This document shows positions 1 through 7,385 of a stretch of 9,335 bases of DNA, one piece after another (the first letter of the stretch is position 1; the number at the start of each line of letters is the position of its first letter). Under the pieces are notes generated by a model. That model saw only the letters and a program-made list of their open reading frames with translations. It searched no databases and was not told where the DNA came from. Origin of the DNA: an uncultured Bacillota bacterium (lineage in GTDB: Bacteria > Bacillota_I > Bacilli_A > Izemoplasmatales > UBA1188); the NCBI GenBank assembly GCA_937907585.1, contig CALCVH010000030.1, positions 1 to 9,335 of the forward strand, written 5' to 3'. The translations under genes were made by a program, and so were the position numbers.

Positions 1-3000
1 CCAGCTTCTTAGATCTAATACTGGAGCATCTAGATATACTTTTTCAACACATTCAGGGTGAGCAAGTGCAAAATTGAATGCATATAGTCCTCCGCGAGAG
101 AATCCAAGTAAGATTCCTTTTGGATTCATATCATATCTCTTCATTAGTTCCTTATAGAATTCATACATAAGATTTATAGCTCTAGGTGAACCATACATAT
201 CAGATATTTCAAAATATACCCTAGCATATCCATCATTATATAAAGATTTTTCAAGTGCATCAAAAGCATAGAAAAATTCTGTTTTATATAACCATTTTCC
301 ATTAAAATTCTCAGGAATTAATACTGTTGCGTTATATCCTGACACTTTAAATTCATCTTTTGTTTCCATTTTCTTTATCCCATCCATATTATGAGTTTTA
401 AAATTTGAAAATTCAAGGGAGTCAAGTAAATCATATAGATAAGAGTCGCTATTCCACCTTCCCCAGCATATAGCATTTCCATTATTTAGGTCATATACGC
501 TTTTTGCGTAGAAAAATGACAAAGCATTGCCTTTTTCAAGTCTATAAATAAATCTATATGTTTTTCCCTTTTCAAAATTAATATTAGTGCACGTTAATTC
601 TTCATTTGTATCTTTATCATATATTTTAAGAACAGTTCCATTAGCGTACTCAGTAGCGTTTGTACCATACAAATTGAAATTAGAATAAATATCTTTTCCA
701 ATAACCATTCCAGCTTTATATTTTGCGCTATCACCCCAACAGCTACTAATATCACTATTTTCACATTCTAAAATAAACAAGTATCCGCTTTCCTTCTTGA
801 TAGTGATTTCAAATTCAATTGCATTTGATCTATTTCTAATATATTCATCAGGAACATAAATATAATTTATTCTATATGGACCACCATCAGCATTATATAA
901 AACACTTGTTGTTTCATCTTCTTTTATTTCTGATAAAGCAAGATATAATGTATCATTTAATTCTCTAACATCTTCAACTGGGTGTTTATTTAGCAACTTG
1001 TCATAAACAAATTCACCTAATAGTTCATGACCTGAAGCACTAACATGAACACCATCATTCATATAGTTATTTTTATCATTTGAATTAAATGGGTCAATCT
1101 CAAAATCTTCACCATTTATTACATAAAAACCATATTTATTAGCGATTTTAACTATTGCACCTCTATAATCATCTAAAGATAGATTCAAATTATTTTTAAC
1201 CATATCTGATCTTTTTAGTGGTGTAATGATATAGATATCAGCGTGTGGATTATTCTCTTTTAATATCCTAAATGAATAATTTAAAGCACCATAGAATGAT
1301 ATGTCTTTATCATCATTTTCATATCCAAGAGGAGTATGACAGCCAAAATCATTAGTTCCATAGGCAACTAAAACTAAATCAGCATCAACAATCTCACCTA
1401 CTCTTTTTGAAAATGAAAGTTCTTTTAAATATGCTTCTTGATTTGCCATACTTGAATAACATGTTCCAGATTCAGCAATATTATAATATTCTGTTGTATT
1501 TAATTTATCGCTTACTATTTTAGAATATGTATTATCGATTCTAAACCAGTTTCCATTATATGAATATGCTCCATATGTAATGGAATCTCCTATTGCATAC
1601 ATAATATATGATGATTTATTTTCTATCATTTTTTTAATCTTTACCTTTTCAATATTAAAATCTTTTTTATTATTATAAATGGTTAGTTTTCTAATATTTG
1701 ATAAACTAATATTTATTGAATCATTTAAAGAGAAATCGTTATTAATAATAGTGATAAGCTTATTGTAATAATAATTTGAATCATCATTTTTAATAGTTGG
1801 ATTAATATCAATTAGATAATCATAATTATATGATGCATTAGATATAATATTTTCTTTAAATACTAATTCATCAATCATTCTATTTGTATAATTATCACTT
1901 TTTTCTTTTATTATTGATGAAGCGATATTACTAATTGTATTATTTGTTATGGTTATAGATGAATCACCCAAACTAAAACAATCGCCATTAATTATATCTA
2001 TTCTATTATTTGAAATATTGTAATTTGGTTTTCTTGAATTATTTATAATTAACGAATGAATATCTTCTATAACATTATTATCTAAAGTTAAACGTAACTT
2101 ATTATTTAATAGATGTTCTATTTTTAGGATTTTGTAATTAGATAAGGGATTAAAATTAATTTTATCTAAGATACAAATCTCATCATTTTCTTTAAATAAA
2201 TCAAAACTAGTATAATTATTAGGGTAGCCAATTTCAATAATATTATTACTTACACTTAATAATTCATAATAATTTGATTTAATATCTATAACATCTTTTA
2301 AAGAACCAGAAAACACTGAATCAACTATGTTAACATCTCCACTAGAAGAGTTTAGTTCAATCATATTATTAGTTGATATAAAAGTGTTATTATCATTTAT
2401 TATATTAACATTTTTTAATGTTATATTTTCGGTATTATTAAATATTAAACCATAATCAAATAGATTATTAAATGTTATATTTTCAAGTGTTATATTCTTA
2501 GAATTTCTAATAAAAGATGATATGGTTTGATTTCCGTCAAATTTTAATATTAATTTATCAGATGAATTAAACAATTCTAGTTCATCTATAAAATTAATTG
2601 TATATATATTATCACTACTTTTAGTTATATTAGATATCTTGTAGTCAAATAATTCTTTTATTTGTTTTAGCTCACTATTATAAAAATATATTTTTGAATC
2701 TGATAATTTGTAATCGCCAAAATATAAATCATTATCTTTTATGTCTACTAATTCATTATCAATTCTTACTATAATAGAATTATCATTAATATCTAATATA
2801 TCAAAGGTAAGAATAGATTTATCATCTTCCTTTTTTATTGTTAAATTCTTTATGGTGATGTTGTCACAATTATCAATTATTATTGGAGATATATCATCTT
2901 GTAAACTAATTGTTGATGACATTCCATCAACTATAATATTATTCTTATTTGAAAAATAAAGACATACGTGCCTTTTAATTGCTTTTTGTATGTCTTCTTT

Positions 3001-3294
3001 TTCGCCTGCTTCAACAACAATATTTTTAATTGTTATTGCTCCCTTTGAAGTAACGCTATATAAATGATTATTCTTAAATTTTAAATAGTCATTATCATTA
3101 GAATTAATTGATGCGAGCATTATGTTTTCTATTCCATCATCAAAAATAGAATCTTGTGTTGAGATAGATTCTATATCACTTATAAAATCAGTAGTATTCA
3201 TTTTTGTTGTAGTAGTATTATTTGTTTTCTTTTTGCATGATGAAAGGCATATTAAAGCAATTATAAAAAAGAATACAAAAAATACTTTTTTCAT
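1..3294 (-). CDS. Surface lipoprotein: degenerate GH110 beta-helix + SGNH esterase + alpha/beta hydrolase (C-terminus cut off)
   Basis: My translation from the ATG at 3294 stays open for 1,098 codons to the window edge. The N-terminus (MKKVFF, hydrophobic run, lipobox L16-S17-S18-C19) is a lipoprotein signal, followed by a K/T/N-rich linker, so the protein should be anchored outside the membrane. Residues about 85-545 are a right-handed beta-helix collinear with the GH110 protein two genes upstream, but most active-site aspartates are replaced. Residues about 562-770 are an SGNH/GDSL hydrolase with all blocks present: GDSITYG (S571), G610, GTNDFG (N648) and DGVH (D747, H750). A beta-rich linker, about 771-975, follows. 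From about 980 an alpha/beta hydrolase begins, with elbow GFSRGG (S1066) and then YLDAPVLD; its Asp and His lie outside the window. The likely role is removing acyl groups from glycans at the surface. It is the third operon gene, 25 nt after the GH112 stop, with a weak ribosome site (GAGAG). The substrate is unknown. Confidence 0.9.
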   Translation of the reverse strand, partial: MKKVFFVFFFIIALICLSSCKKKTNNTTTTKMNTTDFISDIESISTQDSIFDDGIENIMLASINSNDNDYLKFKNNHLYSVTSKGAITIKNIVVEAGEKEDIQKAIKRHVCLYFSNKNNIIVDGMSSTISLQDDISPIIIDNCDNITIKNLTIKKEDDKSILTFDILDINDNSIIVRIDNELVDIKDNDLYFGDYKLSDSKIYFYNSELKQIKELFDYKISNITKSSDNIYTINFIDELELFNSSDKLILKFDGNQTISSFIRNSKNITLENITFNNLFDYGLIFNNTENITLKNVNIINDNNTFISTNNMIELNSSSGDVNIVDSVFSGSLKDVIDIKSNYYELLSVSNNIIEIGYPNNYTSFDLFKENDEICILDKINFNPLSNYKILKIEHLLNNKLRLTLDNNVIEDIHSLIINNSRKPNYNISNNRIDIINGDCFSLGDSSITITNNTISNIASSIIKEKSDNYTNRMIDELVFKENIISNASYNYDYLIDINPTIKNDDSNYYYNKLITIINNDFSLNDSINISLSNIRKLTIYNNKKDFNIEKVKIKKMIENKSSYIMYAIGDSITYGAYSYNGNWFRIDNTYSKIVSDKLNTTEYYNIAESGTCYSSMANQEAYLKELSFSKRVGEIVDADLVLVAYGTNDFGCHTPLGYENDDKDISFYGALNYSFRILKENNPHADIYIITPLKRSDMVKNNLNLSLDDYRGAIVKIANKYGFYVINGEDFEIDPFNSNDKNNYMNDGVHVSASGHELLGEFVYDKLLNKHPVEDVRELNDTLYLALSEIKEDETTSVLYNADGGPYRINYIYVPDEYIRNRSNAIEFEITIKKESGYLFILECENSDISSCWGDSAKYKAGMVIGKDIYSNFNLYGTNATEYANGTVLKIYDKDTNEELTCTNINFEKGKTYRFIYRLEKGNALSFFYAKSVYDLNNGNAICWGRWNSDSYLYDLLDSLEFSNFKTHNMDGIKKMETKDEFKVSGYNATVLIPENFNGKWLYKTEFFYAFDALEKSLYNDGYARVYFEISDMYGSPRAINLMYEFYKELMKRYDMNPKGILLGFSRGGLYAFNFALAHPECVEKVYLDAPVLDLRSW

Positions 3295-3319
3295 AATAAC
3301 TCTCATCTAATTACATCTA

Positions 3320-5488
3320 TTAATCATCGATAACTATTAAGCCATTTGGCTCTACCTGATATTCTTTTTTATTTCCATTAATATCATAGAATATTGTATT
3401 TTGTAATGCATCACTATTATTTACAATAACATATTTTTTACTTGAAGGATAATAATGACATTCTGTATATACATTTGATGAATATGCTTTATAGAGTTCA
3501 TCTTCTTTATGCGCAACATAAAGTAGTGCTCTATACATAAGTCTAGAGCTAACACTATTACATTTAAAGCCTGTGGAATAGAATGATCTACCCTTTAAAT
3601 AATCACTTGTAGCCATTTTAATATGAGAGTTATTGGTTCCAAGCTCACCTGTATAACATCTAGCATCTAAAACAGTTGTATCATTAAATGCGTAGATATT
3701 GTTTATAGTATTAGCGTAATCAATATCTTCTATTAAATCTTCTTTTATGAAGTGATCATTAACTGGAATTGCATTAAATCTATTGAACGCAACTGTAAAA
3801 CCTTTTTCTTCATCAACTCCTAATATGTCAGCTAGTTGGAAGAATCTTCCTTGGTAAAGAGTTGCTGATGGTTCACCAATTCCAATAAATCCTCCACCTT
3901 GAGCTACATATTCTCTTATAACTGATTGAAGGATAGGATCTCTCCATAAATCTCCTCCTGAAAAAGCTGTTCCACTAATTCCTATATTAAGCAATGCGTC
4001 ATATTCAGATAATTTAGCCTTCTTAACATCATCAAAACTGATAAATGAAATATCAACAGGAAGTCCACATAAGCATTCAAGAACACCTAAATATGGACTA
4101 ATTATACTAAATGGTGCGTCTTGAATAGCCATGTTATTCATCCATGACTTTTCTTTTCCCCAAGCACTAATTATCGCAACTTTTAAGATAGAATATGGTT
4201 TCTTATTATCAACTATATCGTAAATAGTTCTAAATTCATCACATAGTCTTTCTACCGCATCTGTAAATTTAGGCAGTTTGTCAGCTAATTTTAAATAACC
4301 GCCAAAGCCAATTCTATCAACTGGTTTTCTTAAAATCGCTCTTCTTTCAATTCGCCAATTATCAAGTAAATATTTCTTTGCGATATCATCATCATAGAGT
4401 GTATCTGGGAAGAAATATGGCAGTAATCTTATTTCACGATATTTTATATTTTCAATATCTGATACCGCTCTAACTGTTAAGCCTGAGTTAACGCTACCCA
4501 CTACTGCATCTAAGCCCATATCTTTAAAATGGTTTGAATATGGTTCAGCGCCAATCCAGTTATCTCCCCAGAACATCATTGCTTCTTTATTATAAGAATG
4601 AACCTTATCTATTATTTTTTTCATTGTTCTAGTAACAAATCTTTCAACTAAATCTATATAATCAAGCATAGTTTTAGATGGAGAGATAAAATGGTTAGCA
4701 TAATATCCTTCAGTTACTAAATCTTCTAGCTTTATTTCATATCCATATTCTTTTTTGAACATTTCAAACATTTTTGGACTAGCTGTCATCGCAAAGTTAT
4801 ACCAATCTGATAAAGTTTGTTCTGTTCCAGTATGATATAAAATAAAGAAATGGTAAAAGAAAGTTGTAAATCTAACAACATTAACATTTGGATTATTTTT
4901 TAGCCAATTATCTAAGTTAGATAGAATATGTTCTAGTACATCAGGATAGATTGGATCATAATCTCTATCTTTAGTTTTAGTCCAACCATTACAGTTATAA
5001 TTATATACTTGAGTCGGATCCCAAAGGCTGTATCCAAAGAAGTTAACTGTATATTCATGATATGGTTTAGTATCTTTAACGAGAACTATATCATCACCTA
5101 AATATTCAAATGAATCTTTTTTAAGTTCTACTCCTTCTGTTCTATCAAAAACCTGCCAATAAGTTTTATATTCATATGGGTTGACTTTAATTTGCTCCTT
5201 GAACATATTTTTTAGCACATTTATTTTAAGGGTATTAGATGTTGCTAAAAATCTTTCAGAAATTAAAGCTATATTTTGCATATGACTATCACTTTCATAT
5301 GCAAAATCATTATCACCTCTTACAACAAAATATGTTTTATAAACCTTATTTGCAAGTTTGCTAGAATCTTTAGGTAGTTCAGTACCATCGCAATCTCTTA
5401 TAGCGTCTGCGCCCCATTTTTCAATATATTTCTTAGTTCCTTCAACAAAATCAATATCTGTTGGGATGGTTAGTCTTCCTCTTTTCAT
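3320..5488 (-). CDS. GH112 beta-galactoside phosphorylase (galacto-N-biose/lacto-N-biose or galactosyl-rhamnose type)
   Basis: This 722-residue cytoplasmic enzyme belongs to the GH112 family, which splits Gal-beta-1,3-GlcNAc/GalNAc or Gal-beta-1,4-rhamnose with phosphate to give galactose-1-phosphate. Family signatures run the full length: GRLTIPTD at the start, EKWGADAIRDCDGT (residues 23-36), YHEYTVNF, VVRFTTFFYHF (204-214), AMMFWGDNWIGAEPY (303-317), RLLPYFFPD, PVDRIGFGGYL, then an amidotransferase-like domain with SAWGKEKSW, TAFSGGDLW and GGGFIGIGEPSA, and a C-terminal beta domain. D309 in GDNWIG corresponds to the family's proton donor (Asp313 in the Bifidobacterium longum enzyme). The length is near the usual 720-750, with no signal peptide. 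I start it at the ATG at 5488 and not at the in-frame TTG at 5500, because the TTG overlaps the GGAG ribosome site. It lies 18 nt after the GH110 stop. GH110 next door favours the HexNAc disaccharides, but the acceptor cannot be decided by eye. Confidence 0.96.
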   Translation of the reverse strand: MKRGRLTIPTDIDFVEGTKKYIEKWGADAIRDCDGTELPKDSSKLANKVYKTYFVVRGDNDFAYESDSHMQNIALISERFLATSNTLKINVLKNMFKEQIKVNPYEYKTYWQVFDRTEGVELKKDSFEYLGDDIVLVKDTKPYHEYTVNFFGYSLWDPTQVYNYNCNGWTKTKDRDYDPIYPDVLEHILSNLDNWLKNNPNVNVVRFTTFFYHFFILYHTGTEQTLSDWYNFAMTASPKMFEMFKKEYGYEIKLEDLVTEGYYANHFISPSKTMLDYIDLVERFVTRTMKKIIDKVHSYNKEAMMFWGDNWIGAEPYSNHFKDMGLDAVVGSVNSGLTVRAVSDIENIKYREIRLLPYFFPDTLYDDDIAKKYLLDNWRIERRAILRKPVDRIGFGGYLKLADKLPKFTDAVERLCDEFRTIYDIVDNKKPYSILKVAIISAWGKEKSWMNNMAIQDAPFSIISPYLGVLECLCGLPVDISFISFDDVKKAKLSEYDALLNIGISGTAFSGGDLWRDPILQSVIREYVAQGGGFIGIGEPSATLYQGRFFQLADILGVDEEKGFTVAFNRFNAIPVNDHFIKEDLIEDIDYANTINNIYAFNDTTVLDARCYTGELGTNNSHIKMATSDYLKGRSFYSTGFKCNSVSSRLMYRALLYVAHKEDELYKAYSSNVYTECHYYPSSKKYVIVNNSDALQNTIFYDINGNKKEYQVEPNGLIVIDD

Positions 5489-5494
5489 ATAGTT

Positions 5495-5498
5495 CTCC
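5495..5498 (-). promoter_or_regulatory. Ribosome binding site that fixes the GH112 start
   Basis: On the minus strand GGAG lies six bases before the ATG at 5488, the usual spacing. The alternative in-frame TTG at 5500-5498 shares a base with this site and has no purine-rich sequence suitably placed upstream of it. The four extra residues it would add (MENY) are not part of the family's usual opening, which is close to GRLTIPTD. Confidence 0.75.
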
Positions 5499-5506
5499 AA
5501 ATTTAG

Positions 5507-7180
5507 TTAGTTATCTAATTTATCATTTACGAAATTGTTTGATCTTTTTAGTTTTTTTACAGAATGAGTAATTATATCAATATGTTTATCTGAAATGTTG
5601 TTGGTGAATTCAAAATATTCAGTATTTTTAACATTTATCCTATACGAATCGTCATAAAGGTTTTTAAAAGTATTATTTTGAATTCTTATTTTTTTATGTG
5701 GATATATTCCATCGCTTGCATCTAATACTTGAGGATTAATAGCGATTACTGGGAATGAGGATCCAGGAATTAGATTACAGTATGAACAAGATTCAATAAT
5801 GTTGTTTCTAAATGTTACATCAGTGACATATCCTGATTCAAACCAGAAATTACAATCATCTTCTATTAGTAGTGCTTGTCCAGCAACTTTGTAGAATGTA
5901 TTATTTTCAATTAAAACTTCTTTTCTTGTAGTAGCTAGAATGCCTCTACCCATAGATGGCCCAAAATAGTTATTTCTTATAGTAACCTTTGGTGTCCAAG
6001 TAGCATTTTCTATCGCATCACCTATCTTTATATTTACATCATCCATTAATTTTAAACTAAAATCTCTATCATTAAGCATTGATACATTTTTGATAGTTGC
6101 TTTAGCGTATGGAAGAAGTGTTTTTCTATCAATAAATTCGATTTCATCTTTTGGATAAAATGCTTCAAAGCCTCTTGAATAATCATTTTTAAATGTCGCA
6201 ATAACATTTCTTCCATTTACCTCTTTAATGATTAAATGAGTTCCATGCACGTTTACGAAATCATCATGACCATGTGATAAATTACATTGTTCTATTAATA
6301 TTTCGCCTTTGCATCCAGAGAAATGGAAGAAATCTGCATTAGAAGCGATTGTTCTACCAGGTTTTGGATTGATATCGATGCCTCTATAAGTAATACCATC
6401 AGTAAACTGTGACAATATTCCAAACCCGTGCATAGCTTTAATAGTTAAATTTTCACATAAAACGTTCTTGCATTTTATGAAAGCTCCACCAATTTGGTCT
6501 CTTACTGTATATCTAGATTGAATAGTTGTACCAACCATAAATAAAGCATCTTTATTTTTAAGTTTAACCTTTAGTTTGTTAGAACCAAGATCAATGATTG
6601 ATTCAAATTCTGGTACAGGAGGAAATCTCATGTTATCTTCTCTATCTAAAAAGAATGATTCTTCTTTTTCGTTTAGATATACCGCAATTACCATTTGATC
6701 TCTATAATCATATTCATAGTAATATTTCCCCTGGTGATTTACCTCACCATGCCAAATAATTCTATTATCTTTAATATCATATAAAGATTCGTCCGATATT
6801 TTAATGATATATTCCTTATCTCCGATTTTTTCAAGTATCTTGAATTCATTCATTGTAGGTCTAGCATAATCAATATAGAAGTTTTTAAATGTTAAGTTTT
6901 CACAATTATCAAATAAGAAAGGTGTCATTATTCCATGAATAATAATTTTAGAGTTATGACCATCAATCGTAACGTTTTTCTTATCCTTTAAATAGATGAA
7001 TACTGATCTAGTCCCTAATGGATTTTCTTCTATTGAAGAAGTGTTACTGAAGTTATAGCCATTAACTACTTTTGATTCATCACTAAAAACATGAAACTCT
7101 TCTTCTTTATCAAGAATAATAGAATCATTAGAATTAATATTTTCAAGTATGCGTTTAAAATCTAATACAGTTTGAACCAT
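5507..7180 (-). CDS. GH110-family alpha-1,3-galactosidase, probably intracellular
   Basis: A 557-residue right-handed parallel beta-helix protein. Family GH110 removes alpha-1,3-linked galactose, for example from blood group B and alpha-Gal structures, and some members act on carrageenan fragments. Support here includes DGHNSKIIIHG and NCENLTFKN near residues 72-100, a core reading NADFFHFSGCKG (281-292) then DDFVNVHG (306-313), RGILATTRKEVLIENNTF (412-429), and WFESGYVTDVTFRNN (446-460). D283, D306 and D307 have the same 23-residue spacing as the three conserved active-site aspartates I recall for the solved GH110 enzyme. The start is firm: an AAGGAG ribosome site at 7186-7191 sits 5 nt before the ATG, and the helix begins at once. 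No signal peptide precedes it, unlike the secreted Bacteroides members, so it should act on imported oligosaccharides. It is the first gene of the operon. Whether it takes fucosylated (blood group B) or linear substrates cannot be told. Confidence 0.88.
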   Translation of the reverse strand: MVQTVLDFKRILENINSNDSIILDKEEEFHVFSDESKVVNGYNFSNTSSIEENPLGTRSVFIYLKDKKNVTIDGHNSKIIIHGIMTPFLFDNCENLTFKNFYIDYARPTMNEFKILEKIGDKEYIIKISDESLYDIKDNRIIWHGEVNHQGKYYYEYDYRDQMVIAVYLNEKEESFFLDREDNMRFPPVPEFESIIDLGSNKLKVKLKNKDALFMVGTTIQSRYTVRDQIGGAFIKCKNVLCENLTIKAMHGFGILSQFTDGITYRGIDINPKPGRTIASNADFFHFSGCKGEILIEQCNLSHGHDDFVNVHGTHLIIKEVNGRNVIATFKNDYSRGFEAFYPKDEIEFIDRKTLLPYAKATIKNVSMLNDRDFSLKLMDDVNIKIGDAIENATWTPKVTIRNNYFGPSMGRGILATTRKEVLIENNTFYKVAGQALLIEDDCNFWFESGYVTDVTFRNNIIESCSYCNLIPGSSFPVIAINPQVLDASDGIYPHKKIRIQNNTFKNLYDDSYRINVKNTEYFEFTNNISDKHIDIITHSVKKLKRSNNFVNDKLDN

Positions 7181-7194
7181 TTAAACTCCTTGGG

Positions 7195-7202
7195 AAACGT
7201 TT
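7195..7202. promoter_or_regulatory. Possible LacI/CcpA-type operator core (AAACGTTT)
   Basis: A perfect 8-bp palindrome centred on CG lies just after the predicted start of operon transcription and a few bases before the GH110 ribosome site. LacI-family operators, including CcpA cre sites, have such a CG centre, and this position would block transcription. The flanks fit the cre consensus poorly (about three mismatches by eye), so this is only suggestive. Confidence 0.25.
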
Positions 7203-7212
7203 TTTGTATATT

Positions 7213-7242
7213 TTTATATAGATAAAATCTATGAATTTTCAA
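7213..7242 (-). promoter_or_regulatory. Predicted sigma-A promoter of the GH110-GH112-lipoprotein operon
   Basis: Read on the minus strand, TTGAAA (plus positions 7237-7242) serves as a -35 box. The -10 box is either TATATA at 7215-7220 with a 16-base spacer or TATAAA at 7213-7218 with an 18-base spacer. Transcription would begin near 7206, leaving a leader of about 25 bases before the GH110 ATG. No comparable promoter is visible in the 18- and 25-base gaps between the three genes, so they are probably co-transcribed from here. Confidence 0.6.
7218..7232. promoter_or_regulatory. Dyad 1, ATAGAT-AAA-ATCTAT
   Basis: A perfect 6-3-6 inverted repeat between the -35 and -10 boxes of the operon promoter, overlapping the -10. 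A protein bound here would compete with RNA polymerase. It shares the octamer GATAAAAT with dyad 2. AT-rich sequence makes short dyads common by chance, so function is unproven. Confidence 0.35.
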
Positions 7243-7263
7243 AAGTTATAGATGGATTTTTTT

Positions 7264-7278
7264 GTGATAAAATATCAC
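7264..7278. promoter_or_regulatory. Dyad 2, GTGATA-AAA-TATCAC
   Basis: A perfect 6-3-6 inverted repeat centred at 7271, about 65 bases upstream of the predicted operon start. That is a common activator position. It contains GC pairs symmetrically placed in both arms, which makes it less likely to be chance than an all-AT dyad. It is a candidate binding site for the adjacent AraC-family protein or another regulator. Confidence 0.4.
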
Positions 7279-7289
7279 TTTCTATTTTA

Positions 7290-7310
7290 AATAATATCAA
7301 AGATATTATT
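7290..7310. promoter_or_regulatory. Dyad 3, 9-3-9 inverted repeat AATAATATC-AAA-GATATTATT
   Basis: The longest perfect dyad of the divergent region, with nine paired bases each side of an AAA centre at 7300. It lies about 94 bases upstream of the operon start and about 70 upstream of the regulator's start, so it could serve both promoters. No T-tract follows on either strand, so it is unlikely to be a terminator. Confidence 0.4.
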
Positions 7311-7354
7311 GTTTACTTGTAATTAATTATTTGATTTATATTTTTGTCTTTAAA

Positions 7355-7363
7355 TGTTATAAT
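7355..7363 (+). promoter_or_regulatory. Extended -10 promoter of the AraC-family regulator
   Basis: TATAAT at 7358-7363 is a perfect -10 box preceded by TG one base upstream (TGTTATAAT), the extended -10 form. Seventeen bases further up, TTTATA at 7335-7340 is a weak -35; TTGATT at 7331-7336 fits the consensus better but is spaced too far (21). Transcription would start near 7370, only about 16 bases before the ATG. A strong AGGAGG ribosome site lies at 7373-7378. Confidence 0.75.
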
Positions 7364-7385
7364 GCATTTGTGAGGAGGATTAATA

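Noticed and set aside
2417..2484. Repeat of AATGTTATATTTTC at 2417-2430 and 2471-2484
   Set aside because: The copies are 54 bases apart in frame and encode the recurring ENIT rungs of the beta-helix. They are protein repeats and not a DNA element.
2741..2959. Short plus-strand open frame of 72 codons
   Set aside because: It is antisense to the beta-helix part of the lipoprotein, with hydrophobic, low-complexity content typical of the reverse of an Asn/Ile/Asp-rich gene, and has no ribosome site.
3122..3310. Short plus-strand open frame of 62 codons resembling a membrane peptide
   Set aside because: It is the antisense of the lipoprotein's N-terminus. Its Val/Phe-rich run comes from reading the Thr/Asn/Lys linker backwards, and the lipoprotein frame has far stronger support.
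7290..7310. Dyad 3 as a terminator or riboswitch hairpin
   Set aside because: No T-tract follows on either strand, and it lies upstream of both predicted transcription starts, so it would not be transcribed from them.
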